Assembly: GCA_031365375.1 (NCBI GenBank) | Contig: JANLXZ010000121.1 | Coordinates: forward strand, 1 to 9,572 | Reading direction: 5' to 3' | Source: JAKFWF01 sp031365375 | GTDB lineage: Bacteria > Pseudomonadota > Alphaproteobacteria > Rhizobiales > Hyphomicrobiaceae | Length of the DNA stretch: 9,572 nt | Shown: positions 1 through 6,149 of the stretch, one piece after another | Position numbering within the stretch: the stretch's first letter is position 1 | Layout: each line of letters starts with the position of its first letter | Made by a program: the position numbers and the translations under genes | The notes under the pieces: generated by a model | Seen by the model: the letters and a program-made list of their open reading frames with translations, nothing else | Databases searched by the model: none | What the model was told of the DNA's origin: nothing

Positions 1-1
1 A

Positions 2-322
2 ACGGACCTGCCCGAATCGAAGGACCGCGGTGCGCAGGTTTTCCGTGCCTGCTTCGCCTGTCACGGTTTGACTGCCGCCGACACCAATCTCGCCGGGCCA
101 ACGCTGCATGGGATCATGCGGATCGCCTCGGCGCCCGGCTATACGTTCTCCGACCCACTGCAAAAGTTGAACATCGTCTGGACGCCGGAGACTATTGCCA
201 AGTTGTTCGAAGTCGGCCCGACACTTTACACACCGGGGACCAAAATGCCCGAACAACGCATCACCGATCCCGCCGATCGAAAAGCTTTGGTCGATTGGCT
301 GGCCCGGGTGACGACGCCGTAG
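2..322 (+). CDS. c-type cytochrome, C-terminal part (5' truncated)
   Basis: This is the C-terminal 106 residues of a class I mono-heme cytochrome c; the start lies left of the window. Read from base 2, the frame is open to the TAG at 320-322. The heme-binding motif Cys-Phe-Ala-Cys-His is encoded at 50-64 (residues 17-21 of the visible part). The probable axial methionine lies in the motif Gly-Thr-Lys-Met-Pro at 245-247, about 60 residues later, the usual arrangement for small soluble cytochromes c. The segment 'YTPGTKMPEQRI' followed by an Asp-rich helix and 'DWLARV' is typical of the C-terminal helix of this fold. Such a protein would carry electrons in the periplasm; whether it serves the formate dehydrogenase here is inferred only from proximity. 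It converges on the next gene, which is on the opposite strand. An export signal cannot be judged because the N-terminus is missing. Confidence 0.93.
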   Translation, partial: TDLPESKDRGAQVFRACFACHGLTAADTNLAGPTLHGIMRIASAPGYTFSDPLQKLNIVWTPETIAKLFEVGPTLYTPGTKMPEQRITDPADRKALVDWLARVTTP

Positions 323-347
323 GTTGGTTCATAAACATCGCGTTGCC

Positions 348-2411
348 CTAAACTTCGCCTTTGTCGATCTTAGCTTTCATGGCGGCTTCGCGGGCGGCGA
401 CTTCACGATCTTGGAAATAGTCTTCGGTAGTCTTGGCGGGAGCGCGCGGGGCGGCGGCGTAGGGATCAAACTTGGCGTTGGTCATCGCTTCGACGCGGCA
501 GTCGTCGCATTTCTGGATAAGGTCGAGCAGCGATTGATTCTCGCCGGAAAACATCCAGTGCTTATCCTTGAGCTTCGCCGTAACTCTATCGATCGTCGAT
601 TTAACACCGAATGCCTTGCCGCATTCGATGCAGTGGAACGGCTCTTCCTGTTTGACTGTGATACGACCGGCCTCGAACGCGGCAAAGTCGATGCGCGGCT
701 CGAGTTTGATGACCTTCTCCGGGCAGGTCGCAGCGCACAACCCGCACTGTACGCAAAGGCTCTCGTCGAATGATAGCAGTGGCCGGTCGTCCGCGTCGCC
801 GAGTGCGCTGACGGGACAAGCCGAAACGCACGAAAGGCACAGCGTGCAGCCTGCGGTGTCGATGGCGAGGCCGCCGAACACCGCGCCCTTTGGCAGTGCG
901 ATGCGGTCCGTAGGTGCTGGCGCGGTGCGGTGCAATTCGCGCAGTGCAAGTTTCATTACATCGCGTTTGGCGCCCAGGGGCAGGAAGGTTGCCGGCGGCT
1001 TGCTCGCGATGGCGCCTAGGGGCGCGCGAAGGTTTGCGACCAGTTGATCGGGATCGTCAGTTTCGATGAGCGCGATGGCATCGGCGCCATAGCCTAACCC
1101 AGTCAGAATTTGTGATGCAGTTTCGACTGTTTGACGCAGGCCCGCGATATCATGGCGCGGCGATGCTCTGGTCAACAATCGCACGGCGCGAAAACCATAC
1201 GCCCCGGCCGCGGCAATGGCCTCCAAGCCGACCTGTGTCACTTCGTTGACCTCGAGCGGAATGGCGATCGCGGGCAAGCCATCGCCGAAGCGCGCGGCAG
1301 CGTCGATCAATTCGCTCCCGTGTTCGCGATCATGCAGCAGGAGAATGCCGTTACTGCCACCGGCCGCATGATAGGCCTGCGCCATCGCACGGATCTGCTG
1401 CAATAGAAGATCGACGGCCGGCAGAGCGTAAGCGGCAGCTCCAGTTGGACAGGCAGCCGCGCACTGCCCACAACCGGCACATATGTGCGGGTCGATCGCG
1501 ACCACGTCTCCGTTGGGGGTGATGGCGCCAGCCGGACACAGATCGAGGCAGCGCGTGCAGCCGATCTTGCGTGATCGGGAGTGCGCGCACAGGTCAGGGT
1601 AGAATTCGATGTAGCGTGGCTGATCGAACGTGCCGGTGAGGTCAGCCGCTTTGAACAGCAGCTTCTGCACGGCAATCGCGTCGGCGGGGTCGGCTCGCAG
1701 ATAGCCCTCGCGGAGATCGTGCGCCGGCAGCAAGGGTGCAGTACCCGACAAGTCGATCAGGATGTCGGCTTTCGATACGGCGCCATTGCGGGCAGTGCCA
1801 AATATGAGTTTAGCTCGCGACGACGGGCGCGGAGCCGCTAGTGCATCGATGGTAATCTCGAAAGCGCCGAGATGGCCCTTCACGGTTTTGATGCGTCCGC
1901 GCCGGATCGGGAATTCGATCGTGGCGGGTGGCGTGAAGTCCCCTGCATCCGATAGCAGCACCGTGATGTCGAGGCGGTCTTTCAACATCGCTGCCGCGTC
2001 GAGCGCCACCTGTCCTGACCCGTAGATCAAGGCCACACCTTCGCTGTTGAATGTCACCGCTGTTGGCGCAGCTATGGGAATTGCTGCTGCAGCCAAAATT
2101 GCCGCCATTTTCGGCGCGGCGTCGGTCGCATCGCTCGACCAACCGGCGGTCTCACGCACGTTGGCGAAGGTCAAGGTCGCGCCGAGATCGTCGTCCTCGG
2201 CAACCTCCTCGAAGAGAGCGCGCTGAGCGGTGCATGCGACCGTTACGTTGCCGCCCGCCGCAGTCTCCTTGAACAGCGCGAGCTCCGGTCCGCATAAGTG
2301 CTTGGCCGTCTTGATCTGCGCACCTTTGCAGCCCTTGGCCACCCGATCCGCGTCGAGCGGCATCGTGTCTTCGCAAGAGCAAAGCAGAATGGTCCGAGTA
2401 GGCGCAGTCAT
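348..2411 (-). CDS. multi-cluster 4Fe-4S ferredoxin-domain protein (formate dehydrogenase-associated)
   Basis: A 687-residue protein with no signal peptide, so probably cytoplasmic. It has four ferredoxin-type Cys sets in two pairs: Cys285/288/292 (with Cys275 as possible extra ligand) and Cys311/314/317/321, then Cys522/525/528/532 and Cys553/556/559/563. Each set ends in the usual Cys-Pro, except that the first has a split spacing. The N-terminus carries Cys11-Ser-Cys13, Cys40 and Cys60. The C-terminus has Cys594-x-x-Cys597-Gly-Lys and Cys635-x-x-Cys638, resembling a zinc- or cluster-binding ribbon. Residues about 125-152 (Tyr-Gly-Ser-Gly-Gln then a strand) look Rossmann-like. Residues about 355-465 lie between the two ferredoxin modules and loosely recall the MvhD/HdrA-type middle domain; this is a weak resemblance. 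The ATG at 2409-2411 has only a poor ribosome site. The gene is divergent from the five-gene operon. Proteins of this build are seen near formate dehydrogenase genes. An electron-transfer or cluster-donor role is inferred; no catalytic residue is recognised. Confidence 0.88.
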   Translation of the reverse strand: MTAPTRTILLCSCEDTMPLDADRVAKGCKGAQIKTAKHLCGPELALFKETAAGGNVTVACTAQRALFEEVAEDDDLGATLTFANVRETAGWSSDATDAAPKMAAILAAAAIPIAAPTAVTFNSEGVALIYGSGQVALDAAAMLKDRLDITVLLSDAGDFTPPATIEFPIRRGRIKTVKGHLGAFEITIDALAAPRPSSRAKLIFGTARNGAVSKADILIDLSGTAPLLPAHDLREGYLRADPADAIAVQKLLFKAADLTGTFDQPRYIEFYPDLCAHSRSRKIGCTRCLDLCPAGAITPNGDVVAIDPHICAGCGQCAAACPTGAAAYALPAVDLLLQQIRAMAQAYHAAGGSNGILLLHDREHGSELIDAAARFGDGLPAIAIPLEVNEVTQVGLEAIAAAGAYGFRAVRLLTRASPRHDIAGLRQTVETASQILTGLGYGADAIALIETDDPDQLVANLRAPLGAIASKPPATFLPLGAKRDVMKLALRELHRTAPAPTDRIALPKGAVFGGLAIDTAGCTLCLSCVSACPVSALGDADDRPLLSFDESLCVQCGLCAATCPEKVIKLEPRIDFAAFEAGRITVKQEEPFHCIECGKAFGVKSTIDRVTAKLKDKHWMFSGENQSLLDLIQKCDDCRVEAMTNAKFDPYAAAPRAPAKTTEDYFQDREVAAREAAMKAKIDKGEV

Positions 2412-2418
2412 GATAAGG

Positions 2419-2432
2419 CAATTCCAGAATTG
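2419..2432. repeat. 14-bp inverted repeat next to the ferredoxin-gene start
   Basis: CAATTC and GAATTG form perfect 6-base arms around a 2-base spacer (CA). It lies 7 bases upstream of the start codon of the minus-strand ferredoxin-domain gene, where a repressor would block initiation. Arms this short can arise by chance, so the operator role is a guess. Confidence 0.4.
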
Positions 2433-2463
2433 AGGGCGTGAACATTGTTGCCGCTGTTTGCGC

Positions 2464-2476
2464 TACCTTATAGGTA
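2464..2476. repeat. 13-bp inverted repeat over the ribosome site of the operon's first gene
   Basis: TACCT and AGGTA are perfect 5-base arms around TAT. The right arm contains the AGG that is the best Shine-Dalgarno candidate for the ATG at 2485, so the element could act as DNA operator or as a small RNA hairpin hiding the ribosome site. A 5-bp stem with a 3-base loop would be weak. Confidence 0.35.
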
Positions 2477-2484
2477 AGCACAAG

Positions 2485-3225
2485 ATGAACATTAACCCAG
2501 ATACTCCGGCCCTCGATTTGCCGCCCGTATATCGTGCGATCGCCCTGCGCGAGTACCGCGATGCGTTTACCCACGCGCAAGTGATCGCGGCCGAGGAAGG
2601 AGCGGGCACGCTCGTCTGGGTGCGGCGATTTGATACAATCGAGGTCGCGGTGGTGCTCGAGCCAGAGCAGACGTTGGCCGAGGCCCGCTGTGCTCTCTAC
2701 GCGGGAATGAATGCTGCCGCGGATGCGCTGGGAACCTACTGTCCGCCCGAAAAACCAATCGAGTTCGCTTGGCCAGATACCATTATGCTCGACGGTGGCA
2801 TCGTTGGAGGGTGCCGGTTGGCGGCCCCAACGGGTGTTTCGCAAAACGAAATACCAGATTGGCTCGTGCTTGGCCTCAACCTGCGCAGCGTGGTCGAGGT
2901 CACCGTCGATCAAACATTCGAACGCGGCACCAGCTTGATCACCGAGGGCTTCGAGATGATGGACGGCAATAAGATCATCGAAAGCTATTCGCGGCATTTG
3001 ATGGCGGCGTTCGATGGCTGGAAGGCCAGCGGCTTGAAGTCGCTTGCCGACCGCTACATTGCGCGACTCCAACCCGCCAAAGGTGTCCGCCGTGGCATCG
3101 ACTTCAATGGTGATTTGCTTGAGCGTCAATTGCCGAACCTCCAGCAGATCACGCGCAAGCCCTTGACGGCGACGCTCGCGGTCCCTCAATGGCTCGATCC
3201 CTCGACCGGCGAACCCTGGATGTGA
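2485..3225 (+). CDS. biotin/lipoate-protein-ligase-like protein with DUF4444-type C-terminus
   Basis: A 246-residue protein recognised as the biotin/lipoate-ligase-like family that occurs in formate dehydrogenase gene clusters. The ATG at 2485 is preferred over an in-frame TTG at 2458 because AGGTAAG lies 6-12 bases before it and the homologous part (Leu-Pro-Pro-Val-Tyr) begins soon after. The segment Phe-Ala-Trp-Pro-Asp-Thr at residues 94-99, followed by Asp-Gly-Gly-Ile-Val-Gly-Gly (103-109), aligns with the Trp-Pro-Asn-Asp and Lys-x-x-Gly region of biotin and lipoate ligases. The catalytic Lys position appears to be Ile106, and no Gly-Arg-Gly-Arg adenylate-binding loop is visible near residues 40-50. 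The C-terminal part, about 180-246, fits the small DUF4444 domain. It is the first gene of an operon and ends 4 bases before the next. The fold assignment is fairly secure; ligase activity is doubtful and the substrate unknown. Confidence 0.87.
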   Translation: MNINPDTPALDLPPVYRAIALREYRDAFTHAQVIAAEEGAGTLVWVRRFDTIEVAVVLEPEQTLAEARCALYAGMNAAADALGTYCPPEKPIEFAWPDTIMLDGGIVGGCRLAAPTGVSQNEIPDWLVLGLNLRSVVEVTVDQTFERGTSLITEGFEMMDGNKIIESYSRHLMAAFDGWKASGLKSLADRYIARLQPAKGVRRGIDFNGDLLERQLPNLQQITRKPLTATLAVPQWLDPSTGEPWM

Positions 3226-3229
3226 TGCC

Positions 3230-3799
3230 GTGACCCTGAAACTTCTACGCACGATCCGCCTCGATGCCTCGGACACATTCGTGTTCATGCGCGCGGCGGA
3301 GCCAAGCGAATGGGCGATCACCGGCACGTTCAAATTCTGGGACCAGGACATGGCGGCGCTGCAAGGCCGCGCGAAACAGGCGTTCAGGTCGGGCTTCCTT
3401 GGTCTGTCGACGTTCGGTTGGTCGACACTTGCCGTGGTCGTCGAGGCCTCCGAGGAGGAGCGTGCCACCGCCGTCGAAGCATTGTCCGCGCACCTCGTAG
3501 CTGAACATGGTGCGCCCGATATCGCTGCTGCTCGTGTGGCTGCTGCGCAAGAACTGGCCTTCGCGGCAAGCCTCGCCGAGCACCCGTTGCAAACGCTGGT
3601 GGCCGTCCACCGGACATTGAATGACGATGGCGAGATCTCGGAACAGTTCCGTACCTTCCATTCGGCCGATGCCAAGCGTGCCACTGCCATGCCTTGCAGC
3701 GCCGGGGCATTCGCCGTGGTCGAGGACGAAGCCGGGTCGGACGCCGATGAGGTCGATTTCGCGACACTCGTGGCGGCGCAGGGAGAAGCCAAGCCGTGA
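3230..3799 (+). CDS. DUF6505 family protein
   Basis: A 189-residue protein of unknown function, recognised by its N-terminal pattern: Arg-Thr-Ile-Arg-Leu-Asp at 7-12, Glu-Trp-Ala-Ile at 27-30, and an aromatic-rich stretch Phe-Arg-Ser-Gly-Phe-Leu-Gly-Leu near 52-59. It has no signal peptide, membrane segment or metal motif; a single Cys is at 156. It starts at a GTG 4 bases after the preceding stop, and its stop overlaps the next GTG start by four bases (GTGA), so translation is probably coupled. The C-terminal 25 residues are acidic and look poorly ordered. Members of this family sit beside the DUF6352 and DUF3305/3306 genes in formate dehydrogenase clusters, which suggests a cytoplasmic accessory role; no biochemical activity is known to me. 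Confidence 0.82.
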   Translation: MTLKLLRTIRLDASDTFVFMRAAEPSEWAITGTFKFWDQDMAALQGRAKQAFRSGFLGLSTFGWSTLAVVVEASEEERATAVEALSAHLVAEHGAPDIAAARVAAAQELAFAASLAEHPLQTLVAVHRTLNDDGEISEQFRTFHSADAKRATAMPCSAGAFAVVEDEAGSDADEVDFATLVAAQGEAKP

Positions 3800-4812
3800 C
3801 CACTGCCGCCCCCGATTTCTGGCTGTCGAGCGGGCATCACTTGCTCGATCACAATGCCAACGGCCAACTCGTCGTCACCGATGAGTTTCTCAAGATATAC
3901 CTTGCGCGACCTGAAATCATGCCACCGGATGATGCCTGTATTGTCGAACGCGGCGTTTATCAAAAGCTTGCCCGCAACCCGCGCGCCGAAGTGCCAGCTG
4001 GCGAAATCCGAGACATCGCCGACCGCGACGCGCGCGAGAACTGGCATCAGTTGGTCGCCTTCCGTGACGCTCTCGTAAGTACGCCGACGCTGGAGGCCGC
4101 CTACATCGATCTCGTGCGGGCTTCGAAGGTCACGACGCCGCCGCTCTTTCTTAACCAGCTTGTGCACGTGATCGCTCGCAACATGCTGGATGGCGAGCAC
4201 GATCCTTACGTGGTGCGCGCGGCGGAGGCGCTGTATCGTCCGCAGCGCCTAACGATCAAGGACGGCGTGATGCTGCTGGCTGATGAGGAACTCGTCGACG
4301 GCGCAAACGTAAACGATCACGCATCACCGCTGGTCGCAGTTTTCGGTGATGCCAAGGCCCGCAACCTAGATGTGATGACGCCCGAGATCGCGCTCGGCTA
4401 TTTTGGACGCAGCGACGCATTCGATCTGGTGATGGATTTTCGCCAGGGCCAACCAGCGCGGCAAGCTTTCGCAAATGTCATTGCGCGCTGGGTCGAGCAT
4501 CTGCACGGCCTGAAAGTGTGCGTCGAGCCGCTTGAGAAAGTCGACCAAGCCGAATGGGACTGGTTCGTCGGTCTCGATCAGGAAGGCACGCGCATAGGTA
4601 ACGCCCTATGGAAGGGCGAGGAGCCCGCCGAGAGCGGGCGCGACCGCATTGTTGCTCTGTTTACCCTGACATTCGATGATCCGGCTGATATGCTGAGCCG
4701 TGTCGCGGCTAAGCCAGTCTATTTGATCCTCGGTATGACGCCGAACCGGATTATCCGCCTAAAACCGCAGAACCTCGTCACTGGTTTGCCCCTGCGTGAG
4801 CGCAGTGCGTGA
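3796..4812 (+). CDS. DUF6352 family protein
   Basis: A 338-residue soluble protein of unknown function. Features that identify the family are Pro-Asp-Phe-Trp at 6-9 then Ser-Ser-Gly-His, the stretch Thr-Asp-Glu-Phe-Leu near 28-32, Asp-Ala-Arg-Glu-Asn at 78-82, Pro-Pro-Leu-Phe-Leu-Asn-Gln-Leu at 115-122, Leu-Asp-Gly-Glu-His-Asp-Pro at 131-137, and the C-terminal Arg-Leu-Lys-Pro-Gln-Asn-Leu at 321-327. The pattern of conserved Trp, Asp and Arg residues is that of a globular cytoplasmic protein. No nucleotide-binding loop, Cys cluster or signal peptide is visible. The GTG start overlaps the preceding stop by four bases. It is the longest member of the operon and, by position, a candidate core component of a maturation or regulatory complex for formate dehydrogenase; that role is inferred from neighbours only. 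Confidence 0.85.
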   Translation: MTTAAPDFWLSSGHHLLDHNANGQLVVTDEFLKIYLARPEIMPPDDACIVERGVYQKLARNPRAEVPAGEIRDIADRDARENWHQLVAFRDALVSTPTLEAAYIDLVRASKVTTPPLFLNQLVHVIARNMLDGEHDPYVVRAAEALYRPQRLTIKDGVMLLADEELVDGANVNDHASPLVAVFGDAKARNLDVMTPEIALGYFGRSDAFDLVMDFRQGQPARQAFANVIARWVEHLHGLKVCVEPLEKVDQAEWDWFVGLDQEGTRIGNALWKGEEPAESGRDRIVALFTLTFDDPADMLSRVAAKPVYLILGMTPNRIIRLKPQNLVTGLPLRERSA

Positions 4813-4825
4813 GGAATATTCGAGC

Positions 4826-5329
4826 ATGATCGAAGAACAAATCGTCGTCGGGCTCGTGTTGGAACGCCGGATGCTGTCCGGCGAATGGGGCGGCTATGCT
4901 TGGCGACCGGTGACGATTTTCGCCAGCGCGCCGGAGGTCGAACCGTGGACACCGCTCGGTGGCGGCCCTGCCGCGACGCAATTCTACGCGGGCGCAATGC
5001 CGATCAGCTTGTATTCAACCGACACCGCCAACTATCGCGACAACCTCGCCAGTGGATCGCCGAAGTTGTGGATCGTCCTGCGCCCGGTAAGCTCTGAACC
5101 GCCAGTGGATGTGCTGTCGGTCACGGCCGATCCGGCCGAGGGCGAGGCCAATACCGAAGCTGGCGCCAATACCGTTGAGACGATTGATATGCCACTCGAA
5201 ATTGCCGGCGTGGTGGCAGCCTTCATTGAGGCGCACCATGTTGAACGTCCGATCATCAAGCGTCGCCGCGATGGCGCCAAGCCCGATGTGCGCTGGCGCG
5301 ATGGGCAAAAGCGAGGCGATCAGTCATGA
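4826..5329 (+). CDS. DUF3305 domain protein
   Basis: A 167-residue protein of the DUF3305 family. Conserved parts are Val-Gly-Leu-Val-Leu-Glu-Arg-Arg at 8-15, Trp-Arg-Pro-Val at 26-29, Phe-Tyr-Ala-Gly at 53-56, Thr-Ala-Asn-Tyr-Arg-Asp-Asn-Leu at 67-74, Leu-Trp-Ile-Val-Leu-Arg-Pro at 81-87, Thr-Ala-Asp-Pro-Ala-Glu-Gly-Glu at 100-107 and His-His-Val-Glu-Arg-Pro at 137-142, followed by a basic tail. The ATG at 4826 is preferred because GAGGAA lies about 10 bases upstream and the conserved part starts at once; a GTG at 4796 (177 residues, overlapping the preceding gene) is possible. The stop overlaps the next ATG (ATGA). DUF3305 and DUF3306 genes are typically adjacent and linked to formate dehydrogenase loci. 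The fold looks beta-rich and soluble; activity is unknown. Confidence 0.92.
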   Translation: MIEEQIVVGLVLERRMLSGEWGGYAWRPVTIFASAPEVEPWTPLGGGPAATQFYAGAMPISLYSTDTANYRDNLASGSPKLWIVLRPVSSEPPVDVLSVTADPAEGEANTEAGANTVETIDMPLEIAGVVAAFIEAHHVERPIIKRRRDGAKPDVRWRDGQKRGDQS

Positions 5330-5949
5330 GTAGCGACCGCCACGACGAAGCTTTCCTCAGCCGCTGGTCGCGCCAGAAGCGGGCGCAGCCTCAGGCGGTA
5401 GATTCCGACGCTGCGGTTACAGCGAAAGAACCGCCCTTTGACGCAACTACTCTTCCTAACATTGACGATCTGACGGCTGAGAGCGATATCGCTGCCTTCA
5501 TGCAAAAGGGTGTGCCAGAAGCGCTACAGCGCCTCGCGCTCCGCCGCATGTGGTCGTTGGAGCCGCGTATTCGTGACTTTGTAGAGGTTGCCGAAAATCA
5601 GTGGGATTTCAATGCGCCCGGCGGAGTTTATGGGCTGTTTCAAGAATTGGAGCCGGGTACCGACCTGAGCGTTTGGCTGGCCCAAGCGACGACCAGCATA
5701 TTGCCACCTGAGACCGCCACCGAACCCGCTTCTGAGAACGGCAAAACTGAGATCTCCAAAACGACTGTATCCGCATCGCAACAGCGAATTTCCGCGACTG
5801 AAACGATTGCCAAGCCGACCGGGGCAAACGTGAAATCCGATGCCTCCGAATATAGCGAACCAAATCTCGTAGAGCCGGAAGTCCTCGCACAATCGGACGA
5901 TTCCGACCGAAAAAAGCGACGCCGTCACGGTGGTGCGCTGCCGGTTTAA
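5326..5949 (+). CDS. DUF3306 domain protein
   Basis: A 207-residue protein of the DUF3306 family. The N-terminal part carries Phe-Leu-Ser-Arg-Trp-Ser-Arg at 10-16. The conserved core is Leu-Pro-Asn-Ile-Asp-Asp-Leu-Thr-Ala-Glu-Ser-Asp at 43-54, then Gly-Val-Pro-Glu-Ala-Leu at 62-67 and Ala-Leu-Arg-Arg-Met-Trp at 71-76. Residues about 120-193 are rich in Thr, Ser, Glu and Pro and probably disordered. The protein ends in a basic run and the tail Arg-Arg-His-Gly-Gly-Ala-Leu-Pro-Val (199-207), a short terminal motif I recognise as shared in this family. It overlaps the DUF3305 gene by four bases (ATGA), so the two products are likely made in a fixed ratio and may bind each other. It is the last gene of the operon. 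No signal peptide or cofactor site is seen. Confidence 0.9.
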   Translation: MSSDRHDEAFLSRWSRQKRAQPQAVDSDAAVTAKEPPFDATTLPNIDDLTAESDIAAFMQKGVPEALQRLALRRMWSLEPRIRDFVEVAENQWDFNAPGGVYGLFQELEPGTDLSVWLAQATTSILPPETATEPASENGKTEISKTTVSASQQRISATETIAKPTGANVKSDASEYSEPNLVEPEVLAQSDDSDRKKRRRHGGALPV

Positions 5950-5953
5950 TTGG

Positions 5954-5988
5954 TCTTGTGAGGGTGCCGCAGACTGCAGACCCTAAGA
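5954..5988 (+). terminator. imperfect hairpin after the DUF3306 gene
   Basis: Five bases after the stop codon, TCTT (5954-5957) can pair with AAGA (5985-5988), AGGGT (5961-5965) with ACCCT (5980-5984), and GC (5966-5967) with GC (5976-5977), with small bulges. No run of T follows, so it is not a textbook intrinsic terminator; it may protect the 3' end or mark the operon end. Confidence 0.35.
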
Positions 5989-6149
5989 GACTAAAGTATC
6001 ATAAAAATATCCTCATAAGGTCTCGCGGCAAATGGCCATAGGGTATGGCTATGGGCTCGCGGTGCTGGTATGCATTACACACATAAGACGAGCGCAGGTT
6101 GAACTAAGCGTCGGTTTGACCGTGCAATCGTTAGAAACGTCAGGGCGGG
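5989..6149 (+). promoter_or_regulatory. upstream region of the TorD/formate dehydrogenase operon
   Basis: No gene is seen in the 200 bases between 5949 and 6150. An A+T-rich stretch at about 5991-6020 is the likeliest place for a promoter, but I cannot point to a convincing -35/-10 pair. Right of it is a palindrome inside a direct repeat (6022-6062). The leader continues to AGGGCGGG at 6142-6149, which touches the ATG at 6150 and gives a rather close ribosome site. Confidence 0.45.
6022..6062. repeat. palindrome between two CTCGCGG direct repeats, possible operator
   Basis: GCCATA (6035-6040) and TATGGC (6044-6049) are perfect arms around GGG. The motif CTCGCGG occurs on both sides, at 6022-6028 and 6056-6062, 34 bases apart. 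The block lies about 90-130 bases before a gene whose product starts with a DNA-binding domain, so autoregulation is plausible. Function is inferred from layout only. Confidence 0.4.

Larger units (their letters stand above)
2412..2484. promoter_or_regulatory. divergent intergenic control region
   Basis: These 73 bases separate the start codons of two divergent genes and must hold promoters for both unless the genes are read from further out. It is richer in A+T than the flanking genes and contains two short perfect inverted repeats, one beside each gene. I do not see a convincing -35/-10 pair on either strand. Confidence 0.5.

Noticed and set aside
68..322. A cytochrome start inside the window at 68.
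   Set aside because: The heme motif Cys-x-x-Cys-His is encoded upstream, at 50-64 in the same frame, so the gene must begin left of the window.
324..773. A 149-codon open frame on the + strand beginning right after the cytochrome stop.
   Set aside because: It is antisense to the conserved C-terminal Cys modules of the ferredoxin-domain protein and has no recognisable domain.
2458..2484. TTG start nine codons before the ligase-like gene's ATG.
   Set aside because: It would translate through the palindrome and the ribosome site of the ATG at 2485, and the added residues show no family match.
2152..4200. A 682-codon open frame on the - strand, antisense to the first three genes of the cassette.
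   Set aside because: It runs through a divergent control region and across well-recognised families on the other strand, has a low-complexity Arg/Ala/Ser-rich composition and matches no family I know; long antisense frames are common in GC-rich DNA.
4796..4825. Earlier GTG start of the DUF3305 gene.
   Set aside because: The ATG at 4826 has a better placed GAGGAA and avoids a 17-base overlap; the extra ten residues are not part of the conserved domain. It is not excluded.
5950..6149. A possible insertion-sequence scar or CRISPR-like repeat in the gap with repeated CTCGCGG and CTATGGG-like words.
   Set aside because: Only two 7-base copies, no target duplication, no transposase remnant and no regular repeat-spacer pattern.
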